Below the pieces are notes generated by a model. That model saw only the letters and a program-made list of their open reading frames with translations. It ran no database searches and was not told where the DNA came from. From positions 211,228,982 to 211,292,981 of the forward strand of contig CM038215.1 in the NCBI GenBank assembly GCA_021442155.1: a DNA stretch of 64,000 nt, in the 5' to 3' direction. Source of the stretch: Cymbidium sinense. Taxonomy: Eukaryota; Streptophyta; Magnoliopsida; Asparagales; Orchidaceae. The translations under genes and the position numbers were made by a program. Shown in pieces: positions 37,690 to 49,239 of this stretch. Positions within the stretch are counted from its first letter, which is position 1, and every line of letters begins with the position of its first letter.

Positions 37690-38385
37690 TAGAATTAGTT
37701 TTGATTGTTTGAATTTATATATGTAAATATAAATGGATCATGAGAAAATTTCAAGGATTTGAAGTGGTTTAATCGTGATTTAGGCTAAGTCCATTAAGAA
37801 GGATTTTAAAGGACTTAAGAGAATTTGGAGTAGCGATTTGAATTTTTGAATTTAATTTGATTGATTTATATTTATATTTCATTTATATATGTGAACATAA
37901 ATGAGGATATAAATGAATTATGAGAAAATCCCATGAATTTGAAATGGCTTGATCAAGATTTTGGATAAGTCCTTTAATGAAAAATTAAGGGACTTAAGAA
38001 GATTTTAAATTGGGAATTTAATTTGAGGATTTGATTTGATTAATTTAAATTTATATTTCATTTATATATGTGAATATAAATGAGAATATAAATGAGTTTT
38101 AAGAAAATATCATGAGTTTTAATTGATTTGATGATGATTTAGGCTAAGTCCATTTATGAAAAATTAAAGGGACTTAAGGAAAATTTCATGAATTGATTTG
38201 GAATTTTGAGTTTGATTTGATGGGTTTGGATTTATACTTCATTTATATATGTGAATATAAATGAGAATATAAATGTATTATGAGAAAATCTCAAAGATTT
38301 GAGTTGGTTTTGATCATGATTTTGGCTAAGTTCTTAAAAAAAGATTAAAGACGTAGAAAATTTGAACTTAAGAATTTTGATCGAT
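37690..38385 (-). repeat. 179-bp tandem repeat inside the inverted LTR
   Basis: Degenerate units of about 170-180 bp, each with a TTAGGCTAAGTCC...GGACTTAAG pair and a TTTATATATGTGAATATAAATG-like stretch. It is the reverse complement of the array at 15,842-16,560. Confidence 0.8.
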
Positions 38386-38713
38386 TGTGAACATATGTTT
38401 TAATCATAGATTTTAATCATGGATTTTAATCATATGGAGTTGGAGTTTAAAAAAAATCTATTAATATTGATTTGGAGTTTGACTTGGAGGAAGGAAAGTG
38501 AGGAATGGTTTAAGCTAAGGGTAGGCAAATTCTCTAACACCCCTAAGGCATGACCTATTCCTATGGCTAACTCTTCTAAGTCTCTAGGGCTAGGTTGAGT
38601 GTCCACCTAATCACTGGATGTGTCTTAAGACTAAGGAACTCCTAAAGTCTAAGAGGAGTTTTATGTCTAAGATGGAGGGGTTGAGAGCTCATCCTAAAAA
38701 TAAGGTCAATCGC

Positions 38714-40467
38714 TCAGGAAGATGTGAGTCCCTATGCTTTCTCCTTGATCCGACCATCGTATACCTATAGGATTTCTTTTACAAAGATTAGGATAACACC
38801 CCTAGAGGCACCTCCCATATGGGCATTCTATTTGGATCATGTATTTATGACCCCATCTAGACACTACCCATGTTACTACTAGATTGGACAGTTCTCCTTT
38901 TCTAGTAACCACCTATGGTTGGAAGTTCTGTACTAAGGATGTGCAGACTCTCCCTTGGGCCAGTAAATCTGAGATAGGCCAAGTCCCCTGTGGATCCTTC
39001 TTAGTGTGGTCCCTCACACACCAATAGAGTCCACATAAACAAATAAAAAAAATAAAACAAAATTGCTTGTGGATTAGGAGGACACCCCTAGTGGCACCTT
39101 TTCCCAAGCAAGCATCCTATATTTGGGCAGTGTCACTAAAACTCCTTATAAGAATGACCTTGACTACTCTTGAGTTGAGATAAGATCTCTAGTGACACTC
39201 ACTCAATAGTCACCCTAGGCTAGGTTCAATATGTTGTGCCATCAACAAGTCACCCCAGCGGCTGATTTTGCTTTGGAAGATTTAAGTTCCCATGCTTTCT
39301 TCCTAGCAAAGCCGTTGCACACCGAAAGGCAACCCTTAGGTCAGATAATTCTAACCTTCGGCTAGTAGACTACCCCTTTGGATTAATAAATCTAAGATAG
39401 GCCCAGGCTTGCATAGCCCCATCATAATGCAGTCCATCGCACACCAATAGTGTCCAAATAAAATTAAATCAAATCCAAATCAAATTAATTCAAATCCAAA
39501 TGAAATTAAATCAAATGAATTGCCTTGACTACTCTTTAGTTGAGATAAGATCCTTAGAGACACTCACTCAGTAATCACCCTATGTCAGGTTTGATTTTTA
39601 TACCATGAACAAGTCACCCCAGCAGCTGATTTCTTTTGGAAGATGTAAGTCCCTACGCTTTCTTCTTAGCACAGTTGTTTCACACCGAAAGGCAACCCTT
39701 AAGTTGAATAGTCCTATCCTTCAGCTGGTAGACTACCCCTTTGGACTGGTAAATCTAAAATAGGCCCAGGCTTGTATAACCCCTTCTTAGTGCAATCCAT
39801 CACACACTGATAGGGTCCAAATCAAATGAAATCAAATTAAACCAAATTAAATGAAATCAAAACAAATCAAATTAAACTAAAATAAATCTAGATTGAAACT
39901 TACTTTCCCATTAGAGTTAAATCAATCAAGCCAAATTAAATTAAATCAACCAGATTAACCTCCCAGTGGAGCCAAATCAACAAAAATAATCCAATTTGAT
40001 CCCCACCAAATTTAAGCCTGTATTTCTAGTAGATCTCCCTTCCATAAATTAAACCAAATTAAACATACTCAAACAAATTTGATCAAATCTATATCCCCAC
40101 TAGGTTCTGCCCAAATTGAATCAAATAAATTCAATCAAATATTAATCCCTAGTAGAACCCCTTTTATGCTCTTAACATTAATCAATCTACAATCAAATCC
40201 AATTCATGTGTGATTCCCCGGTGGATCCCTCTTCATGTCCTTGACATGAAAGCAGACTAATTCAAACCAAATCTCCTTGGCTCTCTTATGCCTTTAGCAT
40301 AAGATGAGTTGCATTACACTAAGATCGTGATTCTATCCACCTCTTGGTTTAGGTATAAATAGTCTTCGTTAGTGCTTGCAATCCTTTTGGACATTATTGA
40401 TTATCTTAGTCAATGCCAATACGTGCGTGCGCCTTGTCAGCTACGCCACACCTATTGGGGGTTCTTT
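38714..40467 (+). repeat. 3' spacer of the Tat element, second part
   Basis: Continuation of the spacer after the inserted solo LTR. It holds two tandem units of about 363 bp (TTGACTACTCTTGAGTTGAG at 39,161 and its variant near 39,524). Each contains GGAAGAT.TAAGTCCC, GCACACCGAAAGGCAACCC and ATCTAAGATAGGCCCAGGCT-like phrases, followed by an AAATCAAAT-rich tract. A less similar unit comes first (38,714-39,110). No protein is recognised. The end, 40,352-40,360, contains TATAAATAG about 110 bp before the LTR start. Confidence 0.75.
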
Positions 40468-42290
40468 TGTTAACATCACTTTTGGACTGGAGGTTCAATC
40501 TTCTCATCTTAGACCTAGGAGTCTTCTAGACACTAAGACTTCCTTAGTCATAAGACACTTTTAGTGGTTAAGTGAACACTTAACCCAAACCTAGGGATTT
40601 AGGAGGATTCACCATAAGATTAGACTATGACATAGGACTAAAAAAACCTACCTTCCCTATGGCCTAACCCATGACTTATGCCTACCTCCTTAAGAAAAAC
40701 CAAACCTCAAATCAAACCAATACCATTTGAATCCAATCTCATTTCCAAACTCCAAGCCAAAATCAAACCCATCTTAACCCTATGATTCAATCTTATGGAT
40801 TTGACCCCAAACCTCCTTCAATCAAACCAAACTCAATTGATTTTCTCAATCCATTCAAAACCCTCATTCCAAACTCTATAATCAAGCTAATTAAACCCAT
40901 TTGCCAAGATCAATTCAATTAACCTAAGTTAGCCCATTTGAACCCAAAATGTCCAAATGAGCCAAAATAAATTGCAATCAAAGCCATCAATCAATCTCAA
41001 ATTAATCATCAAACTCAATTCAACTCAAATCAAACTAGTCCAAAACCAATTTGAATCAAACTTCAATCCAACCCAAATTGGATAGGATCAACCCCTCAAA
41101 TCTTTTCCATGATGATTGTTGATCACCTTGGATAACCTAATTTCCATTAATTTAATCCAATCAAGCCAATTGACCCTTTAGGTCCACTTGACCCAAAGTG
41201 ATGTAAAGGATCAATTTGAGCCAAATTTTAATTCAACCCAAATTGGATTGAACCAACCTATCCAATAGCTCATACAATGATCATTGATCACCCTTGATTG
41301 ATTAATTACAATTAATTGGGTCAAACCAAGTCAATTTGATCATTTGAACCAAGTTAATCCTTTTAGCCTACATGAGCCAAATGGAACCAAACCCCATTAT
41401 AAATCAATTTAATTGCAAACAATGATCCACAACAATCATAAATCAACCCGTGAACATTACTTGACCATCAATTGAACAAAACTAAGTCCAATTGGCCTCT
41501 TCGACCAAGTTGACCCAATTTGACCTAGAAGGCCAAATTGGGCCAAATCAGAATCTAATCCAAATTGATTGAAACTAATAATTTAAATCCATTTCAAATT
41601 GACTATTGAACATGATCAAAGCCTCCATTGAATCCATTTTGATCAATTGAACCCAATTGACCAATTTAGCCCAAGTTAACCTAAAGGGTCAAATTATTCT
41701 AACAATCTAAATCCAAATTGATTGAAATCAAAACCTCTAATAATCTTCAAATGATTAGTTTAACCAAAAACAACACGTAACCCAAGCTAATTTGTCCAAT
41801 TTGGCCAAATTGGTCAACTTAGCCCTATTTGACCCATATGAACCTATACAAGTCAATTCAAATTTAAGCCAAATTAAATCAAACAAATTGAACCAAAACA
41901 CCCCAAATTATCATTTGAACTTAACCCAATACTTGGCTTGACCCAATTTGACCAATTGTCAACCTAACCCAACTTAGCCTAATTTGACCTACATGGGTCA
42001 AATTGAGCCAAACCCAGCCAAATCAACTCCAAACCCATTCAAATTTATTATGACCCATCCTTGGGCCACCACGGGTCAGTCCAAATCAAGTCCAACCCAT
42101 GTATAACCTGAGTTGACCCATTATCCATTGGGTAAATCCCTCCATATGAGATAAAATCCATTTTTGGGTGGTCAAACCCCCTCCATTGCATTTGGCAGCC
42201 ACCCAAAGCTTAGTTTGGACCCTTGGCCCTATGGCTAACCTGACCCAAGGCTAGTTGGGTCAACCATAGGTCAAGGGAGGTGAGCTAACA
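40468..42290 (+). mobile_element. 3' LTR (truncated) of the large Tat element
   Basis: It follows the 3' spacer. A TGTTAACATCACTTTTGG start aligns loosely with the TGACCTTATTTTTAGG start of the solo LTR. The next ~150 bp (CCTTAGTCATAAGACAC, AGTGGTTAAGTGAACAC and so on) is collinear with 15,520-15,650. From 41,830 to 42,290 it matches the 5' LTR start (6,593-7,055) closely. It breaks off at about 42,290, so roughly three quarters of the LTR is missing. It lacks the 179-bp array. The start coordinate is my best alignment, not proven by a target duplication. Confidence 0.7.
41150..42125 (+). promoter_or_regulatory. TTGACC-rich segment of the 3' LTR
   Basis: TTGACC, TTGACT and their complements recur at high density, as at the same position in the other LTR copies. 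They match W-box cores. Confidence 0.4.
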
Positions 42291-43875
42291 CAACATCCTC
42301 TTGAAAGAGGTTTTGATTTAGACTAACAGTTATGAGAATCATGTGAGGGCCAATTCCTTAAAAGTAATGAAAAAGAGCTAGCACCTCATTCCATCATCTA
42401 AATCTAGTACAGATGTCTCCTACTTGACACTTGACATTGTGGGCAATTTCCTCCATCAATGAGTTCAGTGAGTTGCTAATCACAAAGAGCCTTTATTTTC
42501 TATAGCCTTCAATCCTCTATTTTTCACTTTTCTTGTGGTACTTACATTAAGCAAGTGATTCTATTTTTCATGTTCTTTAGATCTTATTGTGTAACAAATG
42601 ATTGAGTGTCTGGCTCTATCCCTATTGGATTATCTTATGTGTAGCAATATGCTTCTCTATGTGTCTAGCTTCTAGTTCTTAGCCTCATCCACTCTTATCG
42701 CACTTGAAATGATGTTGAATCTAATTTTGTCCATGTATGAGATAGAACCTTCTTAGGCGCCTAAAAAGCAGGGTTAAGGTAGGTAGAACTATAAATGAAA
42801 GGAAAAATGGGAGAAAAGTAGAAGAATGTGAGAGGTTCCACTATATCTAGAAATTCAAGTACAAACAATTCTCACTTCTTCGCTTAAGAGGGATGTTATA
42901 ATACAATGAAAATATAGGATATGAGAAAATCATCCAAATAAAAAGTCCCTCTGAGTTTATAAGGTTACCCTTTTATAGGGTCCGGTAAAGGTCCTTAGAA
43001 CTTGGTGAGATGATCTATCTGTCATGCAATCTATGCATGTGGTTGCCAACATATGGGCGAGTTACCACGTCGAAGGTGGGATGCTAAACATAGGTAACCT
43101 AGTAGAAGTACTTTCTCTTGCACATTGTCCTTGTGTGAGGTGAGTCATTGTCCTTGAGGTGGATCAATGCGCTTTGGCCATTTGAATTAGATCATCTTTC
43201 ATATCACCTCATTCATGAGGCGCATGTGGTTATATAGTTGGCAATCACAGTATTTATGAGATAATACTCTTATTACTTTTTCATTTATGTGACCACATAC
43301 TTGTGTGTGTATGCCCATTGTGTAATAACAAACATGCATTTAAATTTTGATATCCAAATGAGTATGATTTGGCTAATATGATAACTTTAAAATTGTATGA
43401 AAGTATAAATGATGTTGAACAAAAAAATATGCCATAAGGATTTCATACATGTGATGGGAAATTTGTGTTTCTAAGGGAACATAAATAAGAAACTTGCCCT
43501 TTCCTATCACATATTTATATGTAAAACTAGATAAAACATATATAAGAGATTTAATAACTTCATTTTTATTTAAGAAAATTTTGTATGCTTATGAGAATTA
43601 TAATAAGTGATGAGCACATCCAATGCTAGCTATCCATGCATAAGCCCCCTAGGCTCAGGGGGTCAACATCTTCTTTACTTACCATCGCATGATGCCTACA
43701 ATGATTTAACCTCTCTAAATTGCTCATCTTACCAATCACAAGCTCTCCTTTTTACAAAGAGGATGATTAAACTAACTATCCATTACCATATAAGAATAGC
43801 TCTAATAGTTTAAGTTTCTTCCTCCTATTAAAATAAAAATATTTCATGGTTCATATTGATTACATTATAATAAAG
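42291..43875. other. intergenic DNA, no gene seen
   Basis: No protein similarity recognised on either strand. A small imperfect hairpin (TGTGATGGGAAA ... TTTCCTATCACA) lies near 43,449-43,511. Some phrases around 42,980-43,230 look like old LTR sequence, but I cannot place them. Confidence 0.5.
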
Positions 43876-44132
43876 CATTCTCTAATTTTTGGAAAGTGCA
43901 CTCTATAATTTTTAGCTCATGTAAGTGAAACTTTTTCAATTATGAAAGATTATATAATTTTATTGTGAATTTTCATATAACAAAATTATTGTCTAATATG
44001 GTACATATATTTTGAGACAATAAATTTTGTTATATAAAATTTCACAATAAAATTATATAGTCTTTCATAATTGAAATAATTTCACTAACATAAGTTAAAA
44101 AAAAGTGTGCACTTTCCTAAAACTAGAGAATG
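43876..44132. mobile_element. 257-bp foldback element (MITE-like)
   Basis: Two arms of roughly 115 bp are inverted copies of each other with a short loop near 43,995-44,020. The left arm begins CATTCTCTAATTTTTGGAAA, and the right arm ends in its complement (TTTCCTAAAACTAGAGAATG). Inner arm sequences such as GAAAGATTATATAATTTTAT are also mirrored. It is non-coding. A target-site duplication is not clear because the right flank is an AT microsatellite. The superfamily is undetermined. Confidence 0.8.
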
Positions 44133-44177
44133 ATATATATATATATATATATATATTTGTGTGTGTGTGTGTGTGTA
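44133..44177. repeat. (AT)n(GT)n compound microsatellite
   Basis: An AT run passes into a GT run, directly abutting the foldback element. Confidence 0.9.
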
Positions 44178-44968
44178 ATACTTTATCATCACAAGTATGT
44201 AATCACATAATAAATATAAAATTTGAATAAATTTTTATCTTAGTTAAATTAAGATTAAATTTAATAAGCGATGGTTGATCTAAAATGAGGTTGGATCACA
44301 TAAACCTAAGGCAACATTTGGCTCGACTTGGGATCCATGGGCTTTGATAGCACAAGGAGAATATTGAAATTAAGTTACTTCTTGTGAGATTAATCTTCAT
44401 ATGTATGTGGATCTTAATAGCCAAGTTGAATACTTCAACACTTACTTGGGAATTATTTTGTTCAATATTATTTATATAATAATGTTAACCCAAAAAAATA
44501 TCTTTTATAAAATACAAGACATGTGGTTCAATGATCTTACCAATCAATGCATTCTAAAAAGTTAAGGCGATTTTGATATTTTATTTTTATGCACATTTGT
44601 TTAGCTATTAGATGACCTGACATCTAAACACTAACATATTAAATAATATTAGATATCTTCAAAGTAAAACATGTATGATATTTATAAAATTATTATTTAA
44701 AGGTGTCATCAAAATAAATAATTAATGTCTACTATAACAAACATGAATCAGTCACCCTCTTAATCTCAATTGCACATATCATAATTCAAATATAAGATAC
44801 ATAAAAAAGTGCACAAATAATAAATGGATAAAGAAAGAGCACTCTTAATTATCAAATGAAGTTTTCACATTTTATTTTACAAAGCTAAGTTAATCAAACT
44901 TCATTTTATTATTCGCATCATTCTTTCACACACATTTCTAATCTCCCAACATTCATCATAAAACATGA

Positions 44969-44969
<1 letters not shown>
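44178..44969. other. AT-rich intergenic DNA, nothing recognised
   Basis: No gene or clear repeat family is seen on either strand. It lies between the microsatellite and the GDSL relic. Confidence 0.5.

Positions 44970-45012
<43 letters not shown>
44970..45012. repeat. (TA)n microsatellite
   Basis: About twenty TA units next to the 3' end of the GDSL relic. Confidence 0.95.
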
Positions 45013-45016
<4 letters not shown>

Positions 45017-45273
45017 CTATTGGTTTAAGATTGCAGAGGTGAGAGAGGGGAAAGGGAGGATCAAAGTATGAGCCATTTAGGATGGCCCTTGCTATGATTT
45101 TATTTGCGACCTCTATGGCATGAATCCCATCACATAATTTTGTGGGTCCTTACAAGCACTTGATGTCACATTGATGCCATTTATTATCTTGTTGTTACCA
45201 CATAATACTTGTGGATTATAATTATAAGCTCCGTCACCAGAACCACAGCATGATTTAGTTCCATATATTAGTC
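45012..45273 (-). pseudogene. GDSL esterase/lipase, last exon, frameshifted
   Basis: Minus-strand translation gives GTKSCCGSGDGAYNYNPQVL, CGNNKIINGINVTSSACKDP and QNYV. After a frame change it continues GIHAIEVANKIIARAILNGS YFDPPFPL and a TGA at 45,014-45,012. This is the C-terminal block of plant GDSL esterase/lipases, secreted SGNH hydrolases acting on ester substrates. The block V Asp-x-x-His pair (DGIHA) is still present. Compared with the family SWDGIH context, a few bases are missing after QNYV, which shifts the frame. The exon is preceded by ATTTTCTCTTTATCAG, a good 3' splice site. I could not find the earlier exons with the catalytic Ser, so this is a fragment or pseudogene. Confidence 0.85.
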
Positions 45274-45959
45274 CTGATAAAGAGAAAATATTATTAAAAA
45301 ATAATAAATTTTGTAAAGTTATGGCTCAATTGTAAGCAATACGAGGATAACATGAATTTTAAATTTTAAAAATAATCAAATTTAATGATTGTTTTTTCCA
45401 CACATAAAATCAAAGAAAATTTAAAATATATGAAATGAAATCATCTTTATTTCCATGGATATAAACAAGTTGCATTGCAAGTTCGCTGTCTACATCTTCC
45501 ACCATAGAAGCTTCTCATAAATCAGAATTGTGTTGTATTAAATTCAATCTAGAGGCATAGCCTAAATTGATCTATTCTCAGCTTGAGGAACAGTTGGCTC
45601 GTTTATCTAACTTTTTTTGAAGGTTAAAGGGTAGAGAAATCTCAGAAAAAATGAGCCTCAAATAGAGTTGTTTTGAAGGTTAAAGGCTAGAAAATCTCAG
45701 CAAAAATCAAAGAAGGTGCTCTGAATTTTTTTTTTTTTTTGTGAGAGACTCACACCACATTTCAGAGATTTTTAAACCCTTAAAATGAATAATATTAGGC
45801 ACTCCATGTTTTGAACACACCATGTGGGCTCATTTCGAAGGCCCATACCCTGAGCTCATTCATTTGGTTGAACTAAATCACCAAGGAGAAGGGACTTATT
45901 CCGTTACAAATAAAAGGTATTGCGTGCAGTGAAAACCTTTGCAAAATTACCATGGCTAA
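45274..45959. other. stretch upstream of the GDSL exon, no exon recognised
   Basis: It should hold the preceding intron and exons if the GDSL gene were complete, but I see no GDSL blocks on the minus strand. A short duplicated phrase (TTTTGAAGGTTAAAGG...TAGA.AAATCTCAG) occurs near 45,615 and 45,670, with a T15-type run at 45,725-45,745. Confidence 0.45.
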
Positions 45960-48060
45960 AGTTGGAAAGTAGACATGATTTTGGCCATTTTTTCTCACTT
46001 TCGTTGATCTGGTTATTGAGATTATGTTCATTACATTTCATTGGAAACCATTTGGAGGCTGTTTGGATAATTTTTGGGAGATTTTTGCATCTGTACTAAC
46101 TGTACACTCTGTACTCTCATGAGAGTACAGAGCATTTTGTTAATATTTTTCCAGTTTTTTTGGCCTATTTGGAGGAAATATGTTCATTACAATTCATTAG
46201 GAATAACTTGGAAGCTGGTTGGTTAGGATTTTAGTGTTATTTTGCATATGTACTCTCTATACTCTCTTGAGAGTACAGATGATTTTGGCCATTTTTTTCC
46301 ACTTTCTTTGGCCTGATTGATGAGATTATGTTTATTGCATTTCATTAGAAGTAATTTGGAGATTGTTTGGATGGTTTTTCGGTGATTTTTGCATCTGTAT
46401 TCTTTGTACCCTCTATACTCTCACGAGAGTACAGAGCATTTTTCCAATATTTTTTTCCAATTTCTTTGGTCTGTTTAAATGAAATATGATTATTATAATC
46501 TATTAGGAACAACTTGGAGGCTATTTGGTTTATTTTTTAGTATTATTTTACATCTGTACTCTCTATACTCTCTTGAGATTACATATAATTTTGACCATTT
46601 TTTTCACTTTCTTTGGCCTGGTTGATGAGATTATGTTCATTACATTCCATTGGAAGTAATTTGGAGGTTATTTGGATGGTTTTTAGGGATTTTTGCATCT
46701 ATACTCTCTGTACCCTACAAAGCATTTTGCTAATGTTTTTTTAATTTCTTTGGCCTGTTTGGAGGAAATATGATCATTGTAATCAATTAGGAATAATTTG
46801 GAGGCTGTTTAGTTAGTTTGTGTTATTTTACATCTGTACTCTCTATACTCTCTTGAGAGTACAGATGATTTTGGCCATTTTTTCCCACTTTCTTTGGCCT
46901 AGTTGATGAGATTATGTTCATTATATTTAAGCAATTTGGGTTTTGGATAGTTTTAGGGATTTTTGTATCAGTACTCTCACCTCATTCTCATGAGTGTACA
47001 GAGCATTTTGCTAATATCTTTCTAATTTCTTTGGCCTGTTTGGAGAAAATATGATCGTTATAATCCATTAGGAATAACTTGGAGGCTGTTTGGTTAGTTT
47101 TTTAGTATTATTTTGCATCTATACTCTCTTGAGAGCATACATGATTTTGGCCATTTTTTCCCACTTTCTTTGGCCTGGTTGTTGAGATTATGTTCATTAC
47201 ATTCTATTGGAAGAAATTTGGAGGCTATTTGGATAGTTTTTGTGAGATTTTTGCATCTATACTCTCTGTACCCTCTGTACACTCATGAGAGTACATAGCA
47301 TTTTGCTAATATTTTTTGAGTTTGTTTGGTCTGTTTAGAGGAAATATGATCATTATAATCCATTAAGAACAACTTGGAGGCTGTTTAGTTAGTTTTTTAG
47401 TATTATTTTGTATTTGTACTCTCTATACTCTCTGTACTCTCTTGAGAGTATACATGATTTTGGTCATTTTTCCCAATTTCTTTGGCCTGGTTGATGATAT
47501 TATGTTCATTATATTCCATTGGAAGCAATTTAGAGGCTGTTTGGATGGCTTTTAGGAGATTTTTGTATCTGTACTCTCTGTACCATTTATACTCTCATGA
47601 GAGTACAAAGTATTTTGCTAATGTTTTTCTAGTTTGTTTGGCCTGTTTGGAGGAAATATGTTCATTACAATCCATTAGGAACAACTTGGAGGCTAGTTGA
47701 TTTTTTAGTGTTATTTTATATCTACACTCTCTGTACTCTCTGTACTCTCTTGAGATTACAGATGATTTTGGCCATTTTTTCTAATTTCTTTGGCCTGGTT
47801 GATGAGATTATATTCATTACATTCTATTGGAAGCAATTTGGAGGCTGTTTGGATAGTTTTTGGGAGATTTTTATATTTGTACTCTTTGTACCCTTTATAC
47901 TCTCTATACTCTCTGTACTCTCTGTGCTCTCTGTACTCTCATGACAGCACAGAGCATTTTGCTTATTTTTTTGAGTTTCTTTGGCTTGTTTGGAGAAATT
48001 ATGTTCATACATTACATTAGGATCAATTTGGAGGATGACTTGGTTGATTTTTATGGTTGA
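45960..48060 (+). repeat. array 1: alternating ~150-bp A/B repeats, about 13 units
   Basis: Monomers share TTCTTTGGCCTG, ATTATGTTCATTACATTCCAT-like and TTTGGAGGCTGTTTGG phrases and a palindrome CTGTACTCTC(A/T)TGAGAGTACAG. Two kinds alternate strictly. A has CATGAGAGTACAGAGCATTTTGC then TTTGGAGGAAATATG. B has CTTGAGAGTACAGATGATTTTGG then GTTGATGAGATTATG. Palindromes fall near 46,121, 46,265, 46,420, 46,567, 46,705, 46,848, 46,990, 47,127, 47,282, 47,440, 47,597, 47,747 and 47,938, so monomers are about 150 bp and the A-B dimer about 305 bp. Open frames in this block are repeat artefacts, not genes. Confidence 0.93.
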
Positions 48061-48129
48061 TTTGCATCTCTATTCTCATTAACTGACTTTTCATTTTAAA
48101 GTTTACCATATTTGGGAAAAGGATAACTT

Positions 48130-49230
48130 CGAGATGCAGGCTGACCACCATTAGAACAGTGTTCAAAAATATTACAGCACGCTTTACTAATGAAGTCATT
48201 GACATTTTAAAGAGGCTTCATCTGCATCAATTCATTAGACTCCGTGGAATTCAGCAAGACTCAATTGTCATTACCTCAATCATGTCTTGCTAGGACATAG
48301 AGAAGCAAGTTTTCTTTCTGGGTGGGTAGTGCATTCCTTTTTACCCCTGATGAAGTTGCAGTAATGATAGGGATGCCAAACAGAAGAGAAAATGTCTTAT
48401 GGCAGAAACCCCATTATTGCAGTTCAGTTTAGTGGACTACAAGAATAAACTTGAGCATTCGGATAGCTCATTGCCTGTGGCATAATTTGTGCAGCTGTAC
48501 ATATGTTTTCTATTGTTAAATATTTTTTTATATATCACAACTATAGGGTGGCATCAAAATTGATTGCCTACGCTAATGACATAGATAAATTTGTTAAATA
48601 CAATTGGGCAGAGGCCATTTGGGCCTTTCTAGTTTCTTAATTTGATGGTATTACATCAAAGATTCATACCTAGAAGGCACCCGGGGTACATAAGTGGCTT
48701 TGTCACTCTTCTTATGGTATGTTCTATATCTTCAGTTATGTATTATTTGATGTATTGAAGTTAACTTATATAAACATTCATTATAGATCTGAGTGGCTGA
48801 GCACATTAGCATAATAAGGCCATCATTTCCATCTTCAAATCCACGTATGTTGCAATGGCCAAAAATAAAATTTCTAGATGAAGCTTTCATTGGTTTGGGA
48901 GGACACCAGGTGACACATAATAATATCACTTAGTTCATATTAGAATATATTTATTTATGCTATAAGTCATCACATTTTCTTATCGGTTTAGCACAGGTCT
49001 GGCTTTCATTTGAGGACATATTAGAAGAGGTGACCTAGCTCCTTGAATCATTGTCCCCTGCCCAACAGACAACATATGTCGAGCCCGATAGCAATCCCAT
49101 TCTAAGTCCACTTAGTTCAGCCCTCATTGAATCTCCATACGTCTCTCCTCAATATTCTCCCACTCAGTGTATCTAACCATTCACTACCCCCACGTGCTGG
49201 AGAGCATACCGTAGGTTTGGGACCTTAGAA
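48130..49230 (+). pseudogene. transposon protein, plant-mobile-domain/DUF1985-like part, broken
   Basis: Pieces in changing frames resemble the N-terminal domain of plant transposon proteins that carry a Ulp1 protease. They include VFKNITARFTNEVIDILKRL and FIRLRGIQQDSIV, then (frameshift) SAFLFTPDEVAVMIGMPNR, LEHSDSSLPV, RVASKLIAYANDIDKFV KYNWAEAIWAFLVS, and RPSFPSSNPRMLQWPK. Several stops (for example TAG after IMSC and TAA after LPVA) and frameshifts, or unrecognised introns, separate the pieces. Whether the domain is PMD or DUF1985 cannot be settled by eye. The biochemical role of these domains in the transposons is not established. Confidence 0.55.
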
Positions 49231-49239
49231 GATATTGTA

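Larger units (their letters stand above)
30561..38713 (-). mobile_element. complete 8.1-kb solo LTR, inverted, with ATCGC target duplication
   Basis: The LTR itself is 30,566-38,708 (8,143 bp). On the plus strand it begins TGTGGAGAAAATTTTC and ends AAAATAAGGTCA, with ATCGC directly on both sides (30,561-30,565 and 38,709-38,713). That is the 5-bp duplication expected from integrase. Read in LTR sense (minus strand) it runs TGACCTTATTTTTAGG...TTTTCTCCACA. It splits the 3' spacer of the Tat element, and no retroelement coding domain lies inside. The whole interval is otherwise gene-free. It contains the same landmarks as the LTR in gag, in reverse order. Confidence 0.92.

Noticed and set aside
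15483..38708. The two long inverted LTRs as terminal inverted repeats of a giant DNA transposon
   Set aside because: The right copy has its own 5-bp target duplication and splits the spacer; the left one splits gag. They are separate insertions.
40348..40362. TATAAATAG as a promoter TATA box
   Set aside because: It lies outside the LTR as I define it, and the duplicate copy reads TATAGATAG, so it is not conserved.
46000..48000. Regular repeats as a CRISPR array
   Set aside because: Units are ~150 bp, alternate in two types and have no unique spacers; the setting is a plant nuclear genome.
47094..48020. Several overlapping ORFs rich in Leu, Tyr and Ser
   Set aside because: They are translations of the tandem repeat with no start context or domain.
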